Shown piece by piece: positions 36,199 to 44,516 of a stretch of DNA of 64,000 bases. The notes under the pieces were generated by a model. It made no database searches, had not been told where the DNA came from, and saw nothing but the letters and a program-made list of their open reading frames with translations. Source of the DNA: DATFKA01 sp035268885 (GTDB taxonomy: Bacteria > Bacteroidota > Bacteroidia > Chitinophagales > Saprospiraceae); NCBI GenBank assembly GCA_035268885.1, contig DATFKA010000162.1, forward strand, positions 28,950 to 92,949, in the 5' to 3' direction. The position numbers and the translations under genes were made by a program. Within the stretch, counting starts at the first letter, position 1; the number at the start of each line of letters is the position of its first letter.

Positions 36199-36222
36199 GA
36201 AAAGCCCCGGGAGGGGCTTTTC
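36199..36222 (-). terminator. Hairpin downstream of rpsU
   Basis: Perfect 10-bp stem GAAAAGCCCC/GGGGCTTTTC with a four-base loop, six bases past the rpsU stop. The U-run is inside the stem base, so termination works probably in both directions. Confidence 0.75.
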
Positions 36223-36227
36223 ATAGA

Positions 36228-36422
36228 TTAACCTTCCTGGTCACGTAAATAAGCTTCTCGCTTAACCGCTTTCAGGATTTCGTTGCGCTTCTCTACCGAA
36301 GGCTTGGTATATTCTTTACGCTTGCGTAGTTCTTTCAGTATCTGGGTATCTCTAACTTTGCGTTTGTAGCGTCTTAGCGCTCTATCAATACTTTCTCCGT
36401 CTTTTACTTCAATAATTAGCAT
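36228..36422 (-). CDS. rpsU: 30S ribosomal protein bS21
   Basis: A 64-residue S21: MLIIEVKDGESIDRALRRYKRKV at the N-terminus and a Lys/Arg-rich C-terminus (RKRKEYTKPSVEKRNEILKAVKREAYLRDQEG), the expected length for Bacteroidota. It lies near the anti-Shine-Dalgarno region of 16S rRNA in the 30S subunit. Single gene with its own downstream hairpin. Confidence 0.97.
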   Translation of the reverse strand: MLIIEVKDGESIDRALRRYKRKVRDTQILKELRKRKEYTKPSVEKRNEILKAVKREAYLRDQEG

Positions 36423-36575
36423 ATACAGTTTTTAATTTCATTTGTTTTAATAACACAAATAGATATAGTAAAGTTCCATTTCTATGAAAATGAAGACAAA
36501 TAGACCGTAAAGTTAAAGCTTTTTAGGGGGTTTTCCCAATTTAGACCCAACTTTAGAAAAATCACTAAATGGCTA

Positions 36576-37253
36576 TTAATTCCTTTTTTTACTTTTCACT
36601 CTGGAGAACAGGTCGGAGGCACCGGTTCCTACGCCAACTACAATTCGCATGGCTTCTTCGGGGCGGATTTCTGTAAGGGTAATTTGGTTTTTTTCTACCA
36701 AAAAGATAAAGCCGTTGGTGGGATTGGGGCCCGTAGGTACAAAAACTGAATATCGACCATCTTCCATTTGGTCGGATAAAAAGCCAATCATACTGGTCCC
36801 CGTATTAAATACATCTACTTCGACAACCTCGCTGAAGGGCATTTTGTCACTTTTTCCAAAAAATTGTGAAATAGTATCCCGAATTATACTGTACAGGGGT
36901 ATTTTGTCAAGCCAACGGTCTATATAATTCCAAAATTCTTTCCCCGCTTTAGTCTGTATAAATACACCTAGCAGGAAGAAAGCAATTAAGATCGCCCCCA
37001 GGGCAGCAATATCAACCACCCAGGCCGCGACATTATCATCAATTTCGATTAAATTCTTTATGGGGCGGGTGATCTTTTGTGCCTGTAGCCAGATAAAGCG
37101 AATACTAAAGTAAATCAGGCTAATGGGTAGAATAAGGACAATCCCCCCCACAATACTGGCGATGATAAAGCGCTGGATTTGTTTTATAAAAGATTTACCA
37201 CCCTTCGCCTCAGCTTTCTCTGTTCTTGTTTTTTTTTGTTTTCTAGCGCTCAT
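36576..37253 (-). CDS. DUF502 family membrane protein
   Basis: A 225-residue protein. A Lys-rich N-terminus (MSARKQKKTRTEKAEAKGG) precedes two membrane segments (IIASIVGGIVLILPISLIYFSI; ALGAILIAFFLLGVFI). The DUF502 cytoplasmic part follows with KIPLYSIIRDTISQFFG, SVFVPTGPNPTNGFIFLV and a C-terminal EEAMRIVVGVGTGAS. The family is widespread and functionally unknown. Single gene, divergent from the SPOR-like lipoprotein. Confidence 0.9.
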   Translation of the reverse strand: MSARKQKKTRTEKAEAKGGKSFIKQIQRFIIASIVGGIVLILPISLIYFSIRFIWLQAQKITRPIKNLIEIDDNVAAWVVDIAALGAILIAFFLLGVFIQTKAGKEFWNYIDRWLDKIPLYSIIRDTISQFFGKSDKMPFSEVVEVDVFNTGTSMIGFLSDQMEDGRYSVFVPTGPNPTNGFIFLVEKNQITLTEIRPEEAMRIVVGVGTGASDLFSRVKSKKRN

Positions 37254-37505
37254 TTATAAGCATTAAGATGATTTTAAAGGAGAAAAATACATTGTTTATA
37301 TCCAAAAAATGATAATATTGTAATTGTGTAACTTTTTTGTATCTTTTCTAACTTAAGTAACAAAAAGGCTACTTCAAAGTTTCTGAAGCAAGTCAGTCCT
37401 TTTATGTTCAGATATGGGACGGTCTTTTTATGGAGCTAAGATCTAAATTTCGCCAGCTCGAATGTAAGGGCTTTTGGCATAAAAACCGAATCTAAATTAT
37501 TAAGC

Positions 37506-39140
37506 ATGAGGAAAGCGATTTTTTTATTTTGTTGCCTGTCCATATTGGTCAGCTCTTGTGATCAATTGGGCAATCGCAATAACAAACGATTAGATCCCGA
37601 AACGCTGGGGCAAACCCTGCCCGGTACCTGGCGCTTAAGCCAGGCCGGAGCAGAAGAAATCTGGCATTTTTCCGGTGATCGCACCTACGTAAAAATAAAG
37701 CGCTTCGAAGAGGAATTTGGTACCTGGGGGATAAAAGATGCCGGACTGGTTATGGCCGAGCAGACCGAAGCCAGCGCTACTCCCTACGATGTTTTACTGG
37801 ATGGTAATGTACTTATTCTGGGTGAGGAAGTCAGTTTATTGAAAGACTCTCTGGCCGTTCGGGACGTAGAGGCCAGACTATCCGAAAAGCTAATCGGTAA
37901 ATGGAAAGCCTCGGTTGGAGAAGAAGTTTATCAGTTTATGCCAAATGGCTATATGCTTATTCAGTATGAGGACGAAATGACCGAAGATGGTAGCTGGCGC
38001 TTTACGGGTAATCAGTTGATCGAGAACGACGCAGCGGTAAGTGCAGCGCCCGTCTTTTTTGATGGAAATCAAATGCAGTGGAGTACACAGCGATTCACAC
38101 GCATCGGTGATGTTTCTGCCGAAGATATTCCCGAAGCAGCTCGGGTAGCCAACGTCACAACCAAAGGACAGGTAATCGAGCAGCATCGATTTGATGCCAA
38201 TCTCGGTAATTTCGGGCAGGTTACTTTTGCCCCCTATTGGGAAGATCGTTATGGAGAAAGTCAAGTGAACTATTATTTGTTACGAAATGGCAATCCGGTC
38301 TATGCTTTTCCTGATTTTGCAGCTGCCAAAGGTAGGTTTGACGGCCTGCGTGCCGTTTCAGCCCGCGATGTCAATAGTGATGGGAAATTGGATATTGTAA
38401 TTATGGCGGATTATCTGCCGGAGGGAGCGGGGCTTAATGCCCGGGCCAACACCATCAACGGTATCTTTATTAATAAGGATAATTCTTTTAGTTTTGATTC
38501 CCGACTAAGTAATCAAATCAATAGTAATTCTGATATCAATAGTATTAATGATATTGTTAAAGCACTCAGAACAAAAACGACCGCTAGTCGTCCGGCGACG
38601 AACTCAGGGGGGACCGCCAAAGGTGGTAGCGGGACCAACCTGAATCAGTATAAAGGTGATAAAACGATCTGTCGTATCCGGGTAGCTTCTCTTGAGGGCA
38701 CCATTGATTTTGAAGAAATTGGTAAATTAGCTAATCTCGGTGTCTTAAGCTTTGAACCCGCAGATAATGGTTTTACCAGAGTTTATCTGGGGAATTATTT
38801 AGGAAAATATGCGGCTTACAAAGTTTTACAGCAGGTAAAGCGAAAGGGGTATCCATCCGCTTTTGTGGTAGCGGATCAAAATTTCCTGGAAAATGTCGGG
38901 GAAGAAACGGCTTCCTATTCCACCTATCAAATCTACGCCAGTAAGCAGTTGGATGTTACTCCGCTTAACGAAATTCCAGAAAAATATCGGGAGCAGGTCT
39001 ATATTTCCCATAACGGGAGTAATTACCGGGTGTCGTTGGGTATCTATCAAAAAGACCTTTATCCCTACGAAGAGCAAACCTACGTTGGCTTATCGGCCAG
39101 CCTGGGTTATACCAATGGATTTTCAAATACCATCAATTAA
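37506..39140 (+). CDS. Lipoprotein with lipocalin-like, calcium-loop and SPOR-like regions
   Basis: A 544-residue lipoprotein: signal peptide with lipobox LVSSC (Cys18). Two lipocalin-like modules follow (LPGTWRLSQAGAEEIWHFSGDRTYVKI; LIGKWKASVGEEVYQFMPNGYMLI). A segment with the calcium-loop pattern DVNSDGKLDIVIMADY comes near residue 295. A low-complexity Ser/Asn/Gly linker then leads to two SPOR-like repeats (CRIRVASLEG...RVYLGNYLGKYAAYKVLQQVKRKGYPSAFVV; YQIYASKQ...NYRVSLGIYQ). SPOR domains bind denuded peptidoglycan, so a link to the cell wall is possible. The combination is unusual. An IS relic starts 14 bases after its stop. Confidence 0.75.
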   Translation: MRKAIFLFCCLSILVSSCDQLGNRNNKRLDPETLGQTLPGTWRLSQAGAEEIWHFSGDRTYVKIKRFEEEFGTWGIKDAGLVMAEQTEASATPYDVLLDGNVLILGEEVSLLKDSLAVRDVEARLSEKLIGKWKASVGEEVYQFMPNGYMLIQYEDEMTEDGSWRFTGNQLIENDAAVSAAPVFFDGNQMQWSTQRFTRIGDVSAEDIPEAARVANVTTKGQVIEQHRFDANLGNFGQVTFAPYWEDRYGESQVNYYLLRNGNPVYAFPDFAAAKGRFDGLRAVSARDVNSDGKLDIVIMADYLPEGAGLNARANTINGIFINKDNSFSFDSRLSNQINSNSDINSINDIVKALRTKTTASRPATNSGGTAKGGSGTNLNQYKGDKTICRIRVASLEGTIDFEEIGKLANLGVLSFEPADNGFTRVYLGNYLGKYAAYKVLQQVKRKGYPSAFVVADQNFLENVGEETASYSTYQIYASKQLDVTPLNEIPEKYREQVYISHNGSNYRVSLGIYQKDLYPYEEQTYVGLSASLGYTNGFSNTIN

Positions 39141-39154
39141 TCTCCGGGACATTG

Positions 39155-39492
39155 AACTCGACTTTAGCCATTTTAAGTAGCTCTAGTTGCCACAAAAGCT
39201 AAGTGATCGAATAATGTTTTATTAATTAAGTACAGTTGTCCTTTTTGATAAGGCGGTGGAAAATCATATAAGGATGGATTCATTCGAAAACGCGTAGTCC
39301 AAGTAAGGTACATTCGAGTTTCAGCAAACAGTTCTATTACAACATAGGGGCCGTCTGCAATCATAATTATTTGAAAATCAGAGAACCAACGACCTAATAA
39401 AAAGCAAATTTGCCTTGTCCAGTCGGATAGCTTTTTCATCGTGGTATCGCTTTAAAGGCGACTTCGCTATTATAAATGGCTAAAGTCGAGTT
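39155..39492. mobile_element. Internally deleted insertion-sequence relic with 19-bp terminal inverted repeats
   Basis: AACTCGACTTTAGCCATTT (39155-39173) and AAATGGCTAAAGTCGAGTT (39474-39492) are perfect inverted copies bounding 338 bp; the match continues imperfectly outside. Between them is one ORF on the minus strand that resembles the middle of a DDE transposase (see 39173-39439). The size, the ORF running from end to end, and the missing transposase parts point to a non-autonomous remnant. No clear target-site duplication is visible. A phase-variable invertible segment is an alternative reading of the inverted repeats. Confidence 0.7.
39173..39439 (-). pseudogene. Transposase fragment (DDE type) inside the IS relic
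   Basis: An open frame of 88 codons. The part around DWTRQICFLLGRWFSD, then IIMIADGPYVVIELF and TRFRMNPSLYDFPPP, follows the pattern of the catalytic core of IS4/IS701-like transposases (RRWLPDR, VVADGSYAVIELL, TRLRLDAALYDPPPP). The normal N-terminal third, the rest of the core and the region after PPPYQKGQ are absent, so it cannot be active. Its stop codon begins at the last base of the left repeat. Family assignment comes from memory of the pattern, not from a search. Confidence 0.6.
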
Positions 39493-39516
39493 GAAATAAC
39501 CGTCTTTTTAATTTTT

Positions 39517-39545
39517 AAGGCCTTTGTAAATCTACAGAGGCCCTT
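39517..39545 (+). terminator. Intrinsic terminator after the IS relic
   Basis: AAGGCCTTTGTA pairs with TACAGAGGCCCTT (one bulge) around AATC, followed by ATTTTATG. It ends transcription from the SPOR-like lipoprotein side before the ZIP gene. Confidence 0.7.
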
Positions 39546-39629
39546 ATTTTATGTCAAAATAGTTGATGTAGTGCCCGTATTGTATTTATTTTGATTCATC
39601 TAAAAAATATTTCAACCAACCTAAAGAAA

Positions 39630-40454
39630 ATGGACGCTATCCTAGACTTTCTGCGCAAATACGATCCAACCACTCAGGCCCTGATTGCGACCTTGTTTAC
39701 CTGGGGAGTGACGGCACTGGGAGCAGCCCTGGTTTTTTTCTTTAAAAATGTCAATCAGAAAGTACTGGACTCCATGCTGGGTTTTGCTGCCGGGGTAATG
39801 ATAGCAGCTAGTTTCTGGTCTTTGCTGGCTCCTGCGATTACACTGGCCGAGGAAATCTCTTCGCTACCGGCCTGGCTGCCTGCTTTAATTGGATTTTTAT
39901 CAGGCGGGCTTTTTCTTTATGCGATTGATCAATATTTGCCCCACTTACACCTGGGATTTAAGCGAGAGGAAGCAGAAGGGGTACCCACTAGTTGGCGAAG
40001 AAGCGTACTGCTGGTTCTGGCGATTACGATCCATAACATACCGGAGGGTTTGGCGGTAGGGGTTGCCTTTGGGGCGGTAGCCTACGGATTACCCTCTGCC
40101 TCCATTGGTGCGGCGCTGGCCCTGGCGATTGGTATTGGATTACAGAATTTTCCGGAAGGGACAGCAGTGTCCGTACCGCTAAGAAGAGAGGGAATGTCGC
40201 GCAAGAAGGCTTTCTTTTACGGCCAGATGTCGGGCGTGGTTGAACCAATTGCCGGGGTGATTGGTGCCTTTGCCGTATTGACGATGCAACCCATTTTGCC
40301 CTATGCGCTGGCCTTTGCTGCCGGAGCCATGATCTACGTGGTCGTGGAAGAATTAATTCCCGAATCACAATTGGCCGGTAACACGGATTTAGCTACCATT
40401 TCCACTTTAATTGGTTTTAGTATTATGATGACACTGGACGTGGCGCTAGGCTAA
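39630..40454 (+). CDS. ZIP family divalent metal transporter
   Basis: A 274-residue transporter with eight predicted segments. I use the ATG at 39630 (MDAILDFLRKYD); a TTG 13 codons earlier is unlikely. The metal-site helices are HNIPEGLAVGVAFG (helix 4) and QNFPEGTAVSVPL (helix 5), with a His-containing loop HLHLGFKREEAE before helix 4. Helix 5 begins Q-N-F-P-E-G-T instead of the common H/E-NFPEG, as in other ZupT/GufA-like proteins. Likely zinc or iron import. Confidence 0.92.
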   Translation: MDAILDFLRKYDPTTQALIATLFTWGVTALGAALVFFFKNVNQKVLDSMLGFAAGVMIAASFWSLLAPAITLAEEISSLPAWLPALIGFLSGGLFLYAIDQYLPHLHLGFKREEAEGVPTSWRRSVLLVLAITIHNIPEGLAVGVAFGAVAYGLPSASIGAALALAIGIGLQNFPEGTAVSVPLRREGMSRKKAFFYGQMSGVVEPIAGVIGAFAVLTMQPILPYALAFAAGAMIYVVVEELIPESQLAGNTDLATISTLIGFSIMMTLDVALG

Positions 40455-40573
40455 TTCGGCGCTAAATATTTTCATTATAAGCGCCTTACGGAGTAATTAA
40501 TCTTACAAATCTTGTTGTTTAAATCAAAAAAGTGGTAGCCGGGCAAAATAATCAATAATTGTGTTGAGGTTTT

Positions 40574-40592
40574 GTTACTTTCGTAAAGTAAC
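40574..40592. promoter_or_regulatory. Palindrome over the promoter of the LytS-type kinase
   Basis: GTTACTTT and AAAGTAAC are perfect 8-base arms around CGT, ending 14 bases before the ATG at 40606. The left arm reads TACTTTCG, close to the Bacteroidota -7 box TAnnTTTG, so an operator overlapping the promoter is plausible. A 5' UTR hairpin is the alternative. Confidence 0.4.
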
Positions 40593-40605
40593 TATTTAAA
40601 TACCC

Positions 40606-41727
40606 ATGCAAGGTCTACAAGTACAACAACTACTTAATCCAAGGTATCGGCTACTTACCCATTTATTATTCTGGGTGAGTTATACGCTGTTCTCACTTTT
40701 CTCTCAGTACAGCTATTCTGATGATTTCTTCCGGGCCTGGACCTACGTACTATCTATTTTACCCGTCACCATCCTGGCTACTTACTTTTTCATTTACTGG
40801 GTCGTGCCGCAAATGCTAGATCGTAAAAAATACCTTTCTCTATTTTTTACCTTCATGCTCATGGCACTGATTTTTGGTTATCTGCGACGTTGGTCTCTTC
40901 ACATTATTTATGTTCCGACCTTTCGGCCGGAGTATAATTACGCCGAAAATCCGCTTTTTGACGTAGGTAAGGCCCTAACGAATGCGGTGCAGGTCTACGC
41001 GGTGGTTTTTGCGGCAATGATTATAAAATTACTAAAACGAAATTACCAGCAGGAACAAGTAGCAAAAGACTTGGCTAAGGAAAAACTGGACGCCGAGCTC
41101 AAGTTTTTAAAAGGTCAGATTCACCCGCATTTCCTGTTCAATACTCTGAATAATCTTTACTCCATCACGATGCAGGAATCACCCCGTGCTTCCGAACTGG
41201 TAATGAAGTTGTCGACCTTTTTGGATTATATGCTTTACGAAGCCAACGTGGCGCGGGTACCCCTCCGGAAAGAAGTGGAACAGATGAAAAACCTTATTGA
41301 GCTGGAGCAGCTTCGCTATGGAGAGCGCCTGCAAGTGGCTTTTTCTACCCGTGGGAATATTTCACAGAAGTTTATCCCGCCCTTATTGATGCTTCCCTTT
41401 GTAGAGAATGCCTTCAAACACGGCGTAAGTCGGGAAGTTGAATTGTCTTTCATCAGTATTGATTTCCATGTAAAGGAGAATAGATTAGTTTTGCAGGTGG
41501 AAAATAGTAAAGGAGGGGTAGCCCCCCAAAATGAAGAGATATCTAAAGGAATCGGCTTGAAAAATGTCCGTCGTCGTCTTGAATTGATCTACGGTCCCAA
41601 AAAATATGATTTGCAAGTCTTCGATGAAGAGGAGACCTTTATGATAATTCTAAAAATTCCTTTATTTGAAGAGGGAGTTAGCCCGGTAGACCGAAATAAG
41701 AAAACGCTTGTTTCTAAGCTTGTATAA
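40606..41727 (+). CDS. LytS-type sensor histidine kinase (His_kinase PF06580)
   Basis: A 373-residue membrane kinase, paralogous in layout to the one at 19880. Four membrane segments fill residues 15-145, then a coiled segment (QQEQVAKDLAKEKLDAELKFL). The phospho-His block is QIHPHFLFNTLNNLYSI (His about 181). The GHKL ATPase has IPPLLMLPFVENAFKHG and GIGLKNVRRRLELIYG. The regulator follows 42-51 bases later, and a PstS-like protein after that. Confidence 0.93.
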   Translation: MQGLQVQQLLNPRYRLLTHLLFWVSYTLFSLFSQYSYSDDFFRAWTYVLSILPVTILATYFFIYWVVPQMLDRKKYLSLFFTFMLMALIFGYLRRWSLHIIYVPTFRPEYNYAENPLFDVGKALTNAVQVYAVVFAAMIIKLLKRNYQQEQVAKDLAKEKLDAELKFLKGQIHPHFLFNTLNNLYSITMQESPRASELVMKLSTFLDYMLYEANVARVPLRKEVEQMKNLIELEQLRYGERLQVAFSTRGNISQKFIPPLLMLPFVENAFKHGVSREVELSFISIDFHVKENRLVLQVENSKGGVAPQNEEISKGIGLKNVRRRLELIYGPKKYDLQVFDEEETFMIILKIPLFEEGVSPVDRNKKTLVSKLV

Positions 41728-41778
41728 AACAGTTTTCAAGGAGTATTTATTTTTGCACGGTACTAAAAAATGAGGGAT

Positions 41779-42528
41779 ATGAAGATTAACTGTTTAATTG
41801 TTGATGACGAGCCGCTGGCTCTGGATGTGGTAGAATCTTATATCAAGAGGATAGATGGTCTTGAACTGGTAGGACGCTGCGAAAATGCACTTAATGCCTT
41901 TGAAGTCCTGCAGAGCAAACAGGTGGATTTATTATTTCTGGATATCCAGATGCCAAAATTAGATGGGATAGAGTTTATCAATACTTTGTCGAATCCACCC
42001 AAGGTGATTTTTACCACCGCCTATCGCGATTACGCCATCGAAGCTTTTAATCTTGATGCGGTAGATTATTTGCTAAAACCTATTCCCTTCACCCGCTTCT
42101 TGAAAGCAGTCGGCAAAGCCTTTAAGCATCTCAATCCCAATGCACAAAATGAACCAGTAGATACCACCGGGAATAATCCAGCCAATATCAATAAGGATCT
42201 GAACCTCTCCGGTATGGAGTACATCTTTGTGCGTGCCGATAAGAAAATGGTTAAGATTTATCTCCATGAAATTGCCTACATCGAAAGTCTTAAGGACTAC
42301 GTGATTATTCATGTTCCTGAGAAGCGCATCGTGACGAAACAAAAAATCTCTTATCTGGAGGAGAAATTACCAGATGAAGTTTTCCTGAGAATTCACCGGT
42401 CTTTCCTGGTGTCCATTCCAAAAATTGAGGCTTTTTCTCCCAATCATGTAGAAATAGGAGGAAAGGAATTACCCATTGGCCGCTCTTACAAAAATATAGT
42501 CAGTAAGGCCCTATATGTGAATGAATAA
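41779..42528 (+). CDS. LytTR-family response regulator
   Basis: A 249-residue regulator started at the ATG at 41779, which gives the standard MKINCLIVDDEPLALDVVE beginning; an ATG nine bases upstream is possible. Receiver phospho-Asp in LLFLDIQMPK (about D55) and LLKPIPFTRFLKAV. LytTR domain from about residue 150 (YIFVRADKKMVKIYLHEIAYIESLKDYV ... RIHRSFLVSIPKIEAF ... LPIGRSYKNIV). The stop TAA shares its last base with the ATG of the next gene, so the PstS-like protein is translated in step with it. Confidence 0.93.
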   Translation: MKINCLIVDDEPLALDVVESYIKRIDGLELVGRCENALNAFEVLQSKQVDLLFLDIQMPKLDGIEFINTLSNPPKVIFTTAYRDYAIEAFNLDAVDYLLKPIPFTRFLKAVGKAFKHLNPNAQNEPVDTTGNNPANINKDLNLSGMEYIFVRADKKMVKIYLHEIAYIESLKDYVIIHVPEKRIVTKQKISYLEEKLPDEVFLRIHRSFLVSIPKIEAFSPNHVEIGGKELPIGRSYKNIVSKALYVNE

Positions 42529-43349
42529 TGAGGCAGCGTCAAGCATTCTTTTTAAGTTTAACTTTAATTGTTTTTGCACCTCATTTGGTGCAAAGCCAAA
42601 AAGATACCCTGTACGTGGATGGCTCGAATGGGGTACGGCCTTTGGTTGTTGAAGTCGCCAGTGCTTTTGAGCAAAATTTCCCCAGTATTAAAATTGTGAT
42701 TGGGGAGGGGATGAGTACCCGTCGACGAATTGAGGCTTTACAAAGTGGGGAAATAGATGTCGCCATGGCCAGTCATGGAATAGATATCCCCAAATTTACC
42801 CGACAGGGTCTACAGGTACACTGGTTTGCTAAAATGGCTATTGTGATGGGTGTGCATAAAAGTGTTCCCCTAAAAAAGTTATCTACTGAAGAGCTCTGTG
42901 CCATTTATCAAGGCGCTTACCAAAATTGGGAAGCGCTGGGCGGGGCGGATTTGCCTATTGTAGCTTTGGCCCGGCCTTTAGACGAAGTAGATATGGAAGT
43001 ATTGGCAGCGCAACTCGATTGTATGCCGGATCCGCAGACTTCCCCGCGTATCATTATTCATCAAAAATCAGGCCCTCTGGCACGCGCACTGGCCCAGACA
43101 CCCGGTGCGATTGGTATGACGGCCGCCGTGCGTCAGGTTCAATCCCAGGGACAAATTAAAGCTTTAAAAATAGAAGGGATAAAGCCTAGTCTGCGGAACG
43201 TAGAAAAAGATAAGTATCCCTTTCAGCGCAATGCTTACCTGATTACCAGCGGTCTGGAAGATCCGGTGGTCAAGCGCTTCGTACAGTTTTTTAAAACCAA
43301 AACGGCCCGGAAAATACTGGCGCGTAACGCGGCAGCACTCCCCGAATAA
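42528..43349 (+). CDS. PstS-like phosphate-type substrate-binding protein (orphan)
   Basis: A 273-residue periplasmic binding protein of the PBP-like/PstS fold: signal peptide, then LYVDGSNGVRPLVVEVASAFEQNFPSIKIVIGEGMSTRRRIEALQSGEIDVAMASHGI (the anion-binding turns of the PstS family), and PGAIGMTAAVRQVQ near the end. No permease or ATPase genes follow, only a terminator. It starts at the last base of the preceding regulator gene, so it probably acts with that two-component pair, for example as a sensor or scavenger. Phosphate itself is not demonstrated. Confidence 0.85.
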   Translation: MRQRQAFFLSLTLIVFAPHLVQSQKDTLYVDGSNGVRPLVVEVASAFEQNFPSIKIVIGEGMSTRRRIEALQSGEIDVAMASHGIDIPKFTRQGLQVHWFAKMAIVMGVHKSVPLKKLSTEELCAIYQGAYQNWEALGGADLPIVALARPLDEVDMEVLAAQLDCMPDPQTSPRIIIHQKSGPLARALAQTPGAIGMTAAVRQVQSQGQIKALKIEGIKPSLRNVEKDKYPFQRNAYLITSGLEDPVVKRFVQFFKTKTARKILARNAAALPE

Positions 43350-43351
43350 AA

Positions 43352-43383
43352 AATGCGGATAGTTCTGAAGAACTACCCGCATT
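43352..43383. terminator. Terminator after the PstS-like gene
   Basis: AATGCGG-A-TAGTTC pairs with GAACTA-C-CCGCATT around TGAA, preceded by A-run. Serves the LytS/LytTR/PstS-like operon and possibly the phasin gene from the other side. Confidence 0.85.
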
Positions 43384-43427
43384 GCAGCATTACCTAAATA
43401 TTTCCACTTTACTGTGGGAAACCCAAT

Positions 43428-43871
43428 TTACTTAAATAACTTCTTGGTGCGTTTTGTACCGTCTTTAACCTGGCCTTTAACGCTTTCCAATGTATCGAAG
43501 AAAATTTCTTGTTGTTTAGCAGCCAGGTCTAAGCCACCTTTAATGGCCTTAGAAGCAATCGCCTGCCACTTTTCTCCGCTGCTGATCGCACCATCTACGA
43601 CATCTTCTGCCGTATCGGTAGCGTATTTATTTGCTTTGGAGGAAAAATCTTTTACGGTATTATAACCGTCTTCGAAGTTGATCTTAGAAACCGTCTGCTT
43701 GACGTCTTCCGTAGTCTTTTCAAACCACTTCTCACTATCTTCGTACAAATCTTTTACGTAATCTGTAGCCGTTTCTTTGTATTTTTTACCCGTTTTAACG
43801 GCAGAGTCTTTTACTTTTTCCAGATTGTTTTTCAGTTGTGCTTCTGGTTTTTTTGCTTTCTTGGTAGCCAT
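43428..43871 (-). CDS. Phasin-like protein (1)
   Basis: A 147-residue, Lys-rich, all-helical protein (MATKKAKKPEAQLKNNLEKVKDSA...). The last 60 residues, SGEKWQAIASKAIKGGLDLAAKQQEIFFDTLESVKGQ, parallel AGKEWQKLMKESIKKSEKLLENQQEIAFEALEGIKE in the next gene, a block that matches the phasin pattern (a pair of helices with QQE(I/x)). Phasins coat polyester or lipid inclusions and control their size. The first half has amphipathic repeats with Y and W. No PHA synthase is in this window. Confidence 0.65.
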   Translation of the reverse strand: MATKKAKKPEAQLKNNLEKVKDSAVKTGKKYKETATDYVKDLYEDSEKWFEKTTEDVKQTVSKINFEDGYNTVKDFSSKANKYATDTAEDVVDGAISSGEKWQAIASKAIKGGLDLAAKQQEIFFDTLESVKGQVKDGTKRTKKLFK

Positions 43872-43937
43872 GTTATAATGTTTTTATATTTTTTTAAGTT
43901 GTTATTACAAAGGTAAGGGAGTCGAGTTACAGTTTAG

Positions 43938-44516
43938 TTACACCAACTCTTTTGCTTGCTTTTTCCAATCTTGTGGGTCAAAGCCTTTGTAACGAGAGCC
44001 AGCTTCTGCCAAAATGGCTTCTAAGCGCTTAAGGGGTGCTTTTTCAATATCCTGTACGGATTGTACCCCTTTTGATTTTAAGATTTCTTCCAATTTTGGC
44101 CCGATCCCCTTAATGGTCTTCAGATCAGTCAACTCTTCTTTTAAGGTAGTTTTGGGAAACTCCTTGCTCACTTCTTTTGCTGCCTCAAGGGCTGCTGCTG
44201 CTTTAGTAGCTGCTTTCTTTGCGGCTACTTTTTCTTCCTGCAATAAAGCACGAAAGCGCTTTCTGTTCTCCAGGTGGATTTCTTTGATCCCTTCCAGGGC
44301 TTCAAAAGCGATCTCCTGTTGGTTCTCTAATAGCTTTTCACTTTTTTTGATAGACTCTTTCATGAGCTTTTGCCATTCTTTACCGGCTTTCAGTGCACCT
44401 TCCACCGTTTCGTCAGAAACTTTTAGCAAGGTTTGATTCGCCTGGGCGATCCGCTCTTTAATTTTATCCAGAGTATCAAATACGCGATCTTCTACGTTTT
44501 TCGATTTATTTGTCAT
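43938..44516 (-). CDS. Phasin-like protein with C-terminal helix-hairpin-helix domain (2)
   Basis: A 192-residue protein started at the ATG at 44516 (MTNKSKNVEDRVFDTL); an upstream extension to 44588 reads through the heptamer repeat and is unlikely. Residues 1-110 are phasin-like. An Ala/Lys linker (AAKKAATKAAAALEAAKEV) leads to a helix-hairpin-helix domain, LKTIKGIGPKLEEILKSKGVQSVQDIEKAPLKRLEAIL, a motif usually binding DNA or serving as protein contact. A phasin joined to such a domain could tether inclusions to the nucleoid, as PhaM does by another fold (inference). Upstream lies a tandem repeat that may affect its promoter. Confidence 0.7.
   Translation of the reverse strand: MTNKSKNVEDRVFDTLDKIKERIAQANQTLLKVSDETVEGALKAGKEWQKLMKESIKKSEKLLENQQEIAFEALEGIKEIHLENRKRFRALLQEEKVAAKKAATKAAAALEAAKEVSKEFPKTTLKEELTDLKTIKGIGPKLEEILKSKGVQSVQDIEKAPLKRLEAILAEAGSRYKGFDPQDWKKQAKELV

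Noticed and set aside
41748..41755. Internal promoter between LytS kinase and LytTR regulator (TATTTTTG, matching TAnnTTTG)
   Set aside because: The -7 box is good but I find no -33 TTTG at the right distance, and the genes look cotranscribed.
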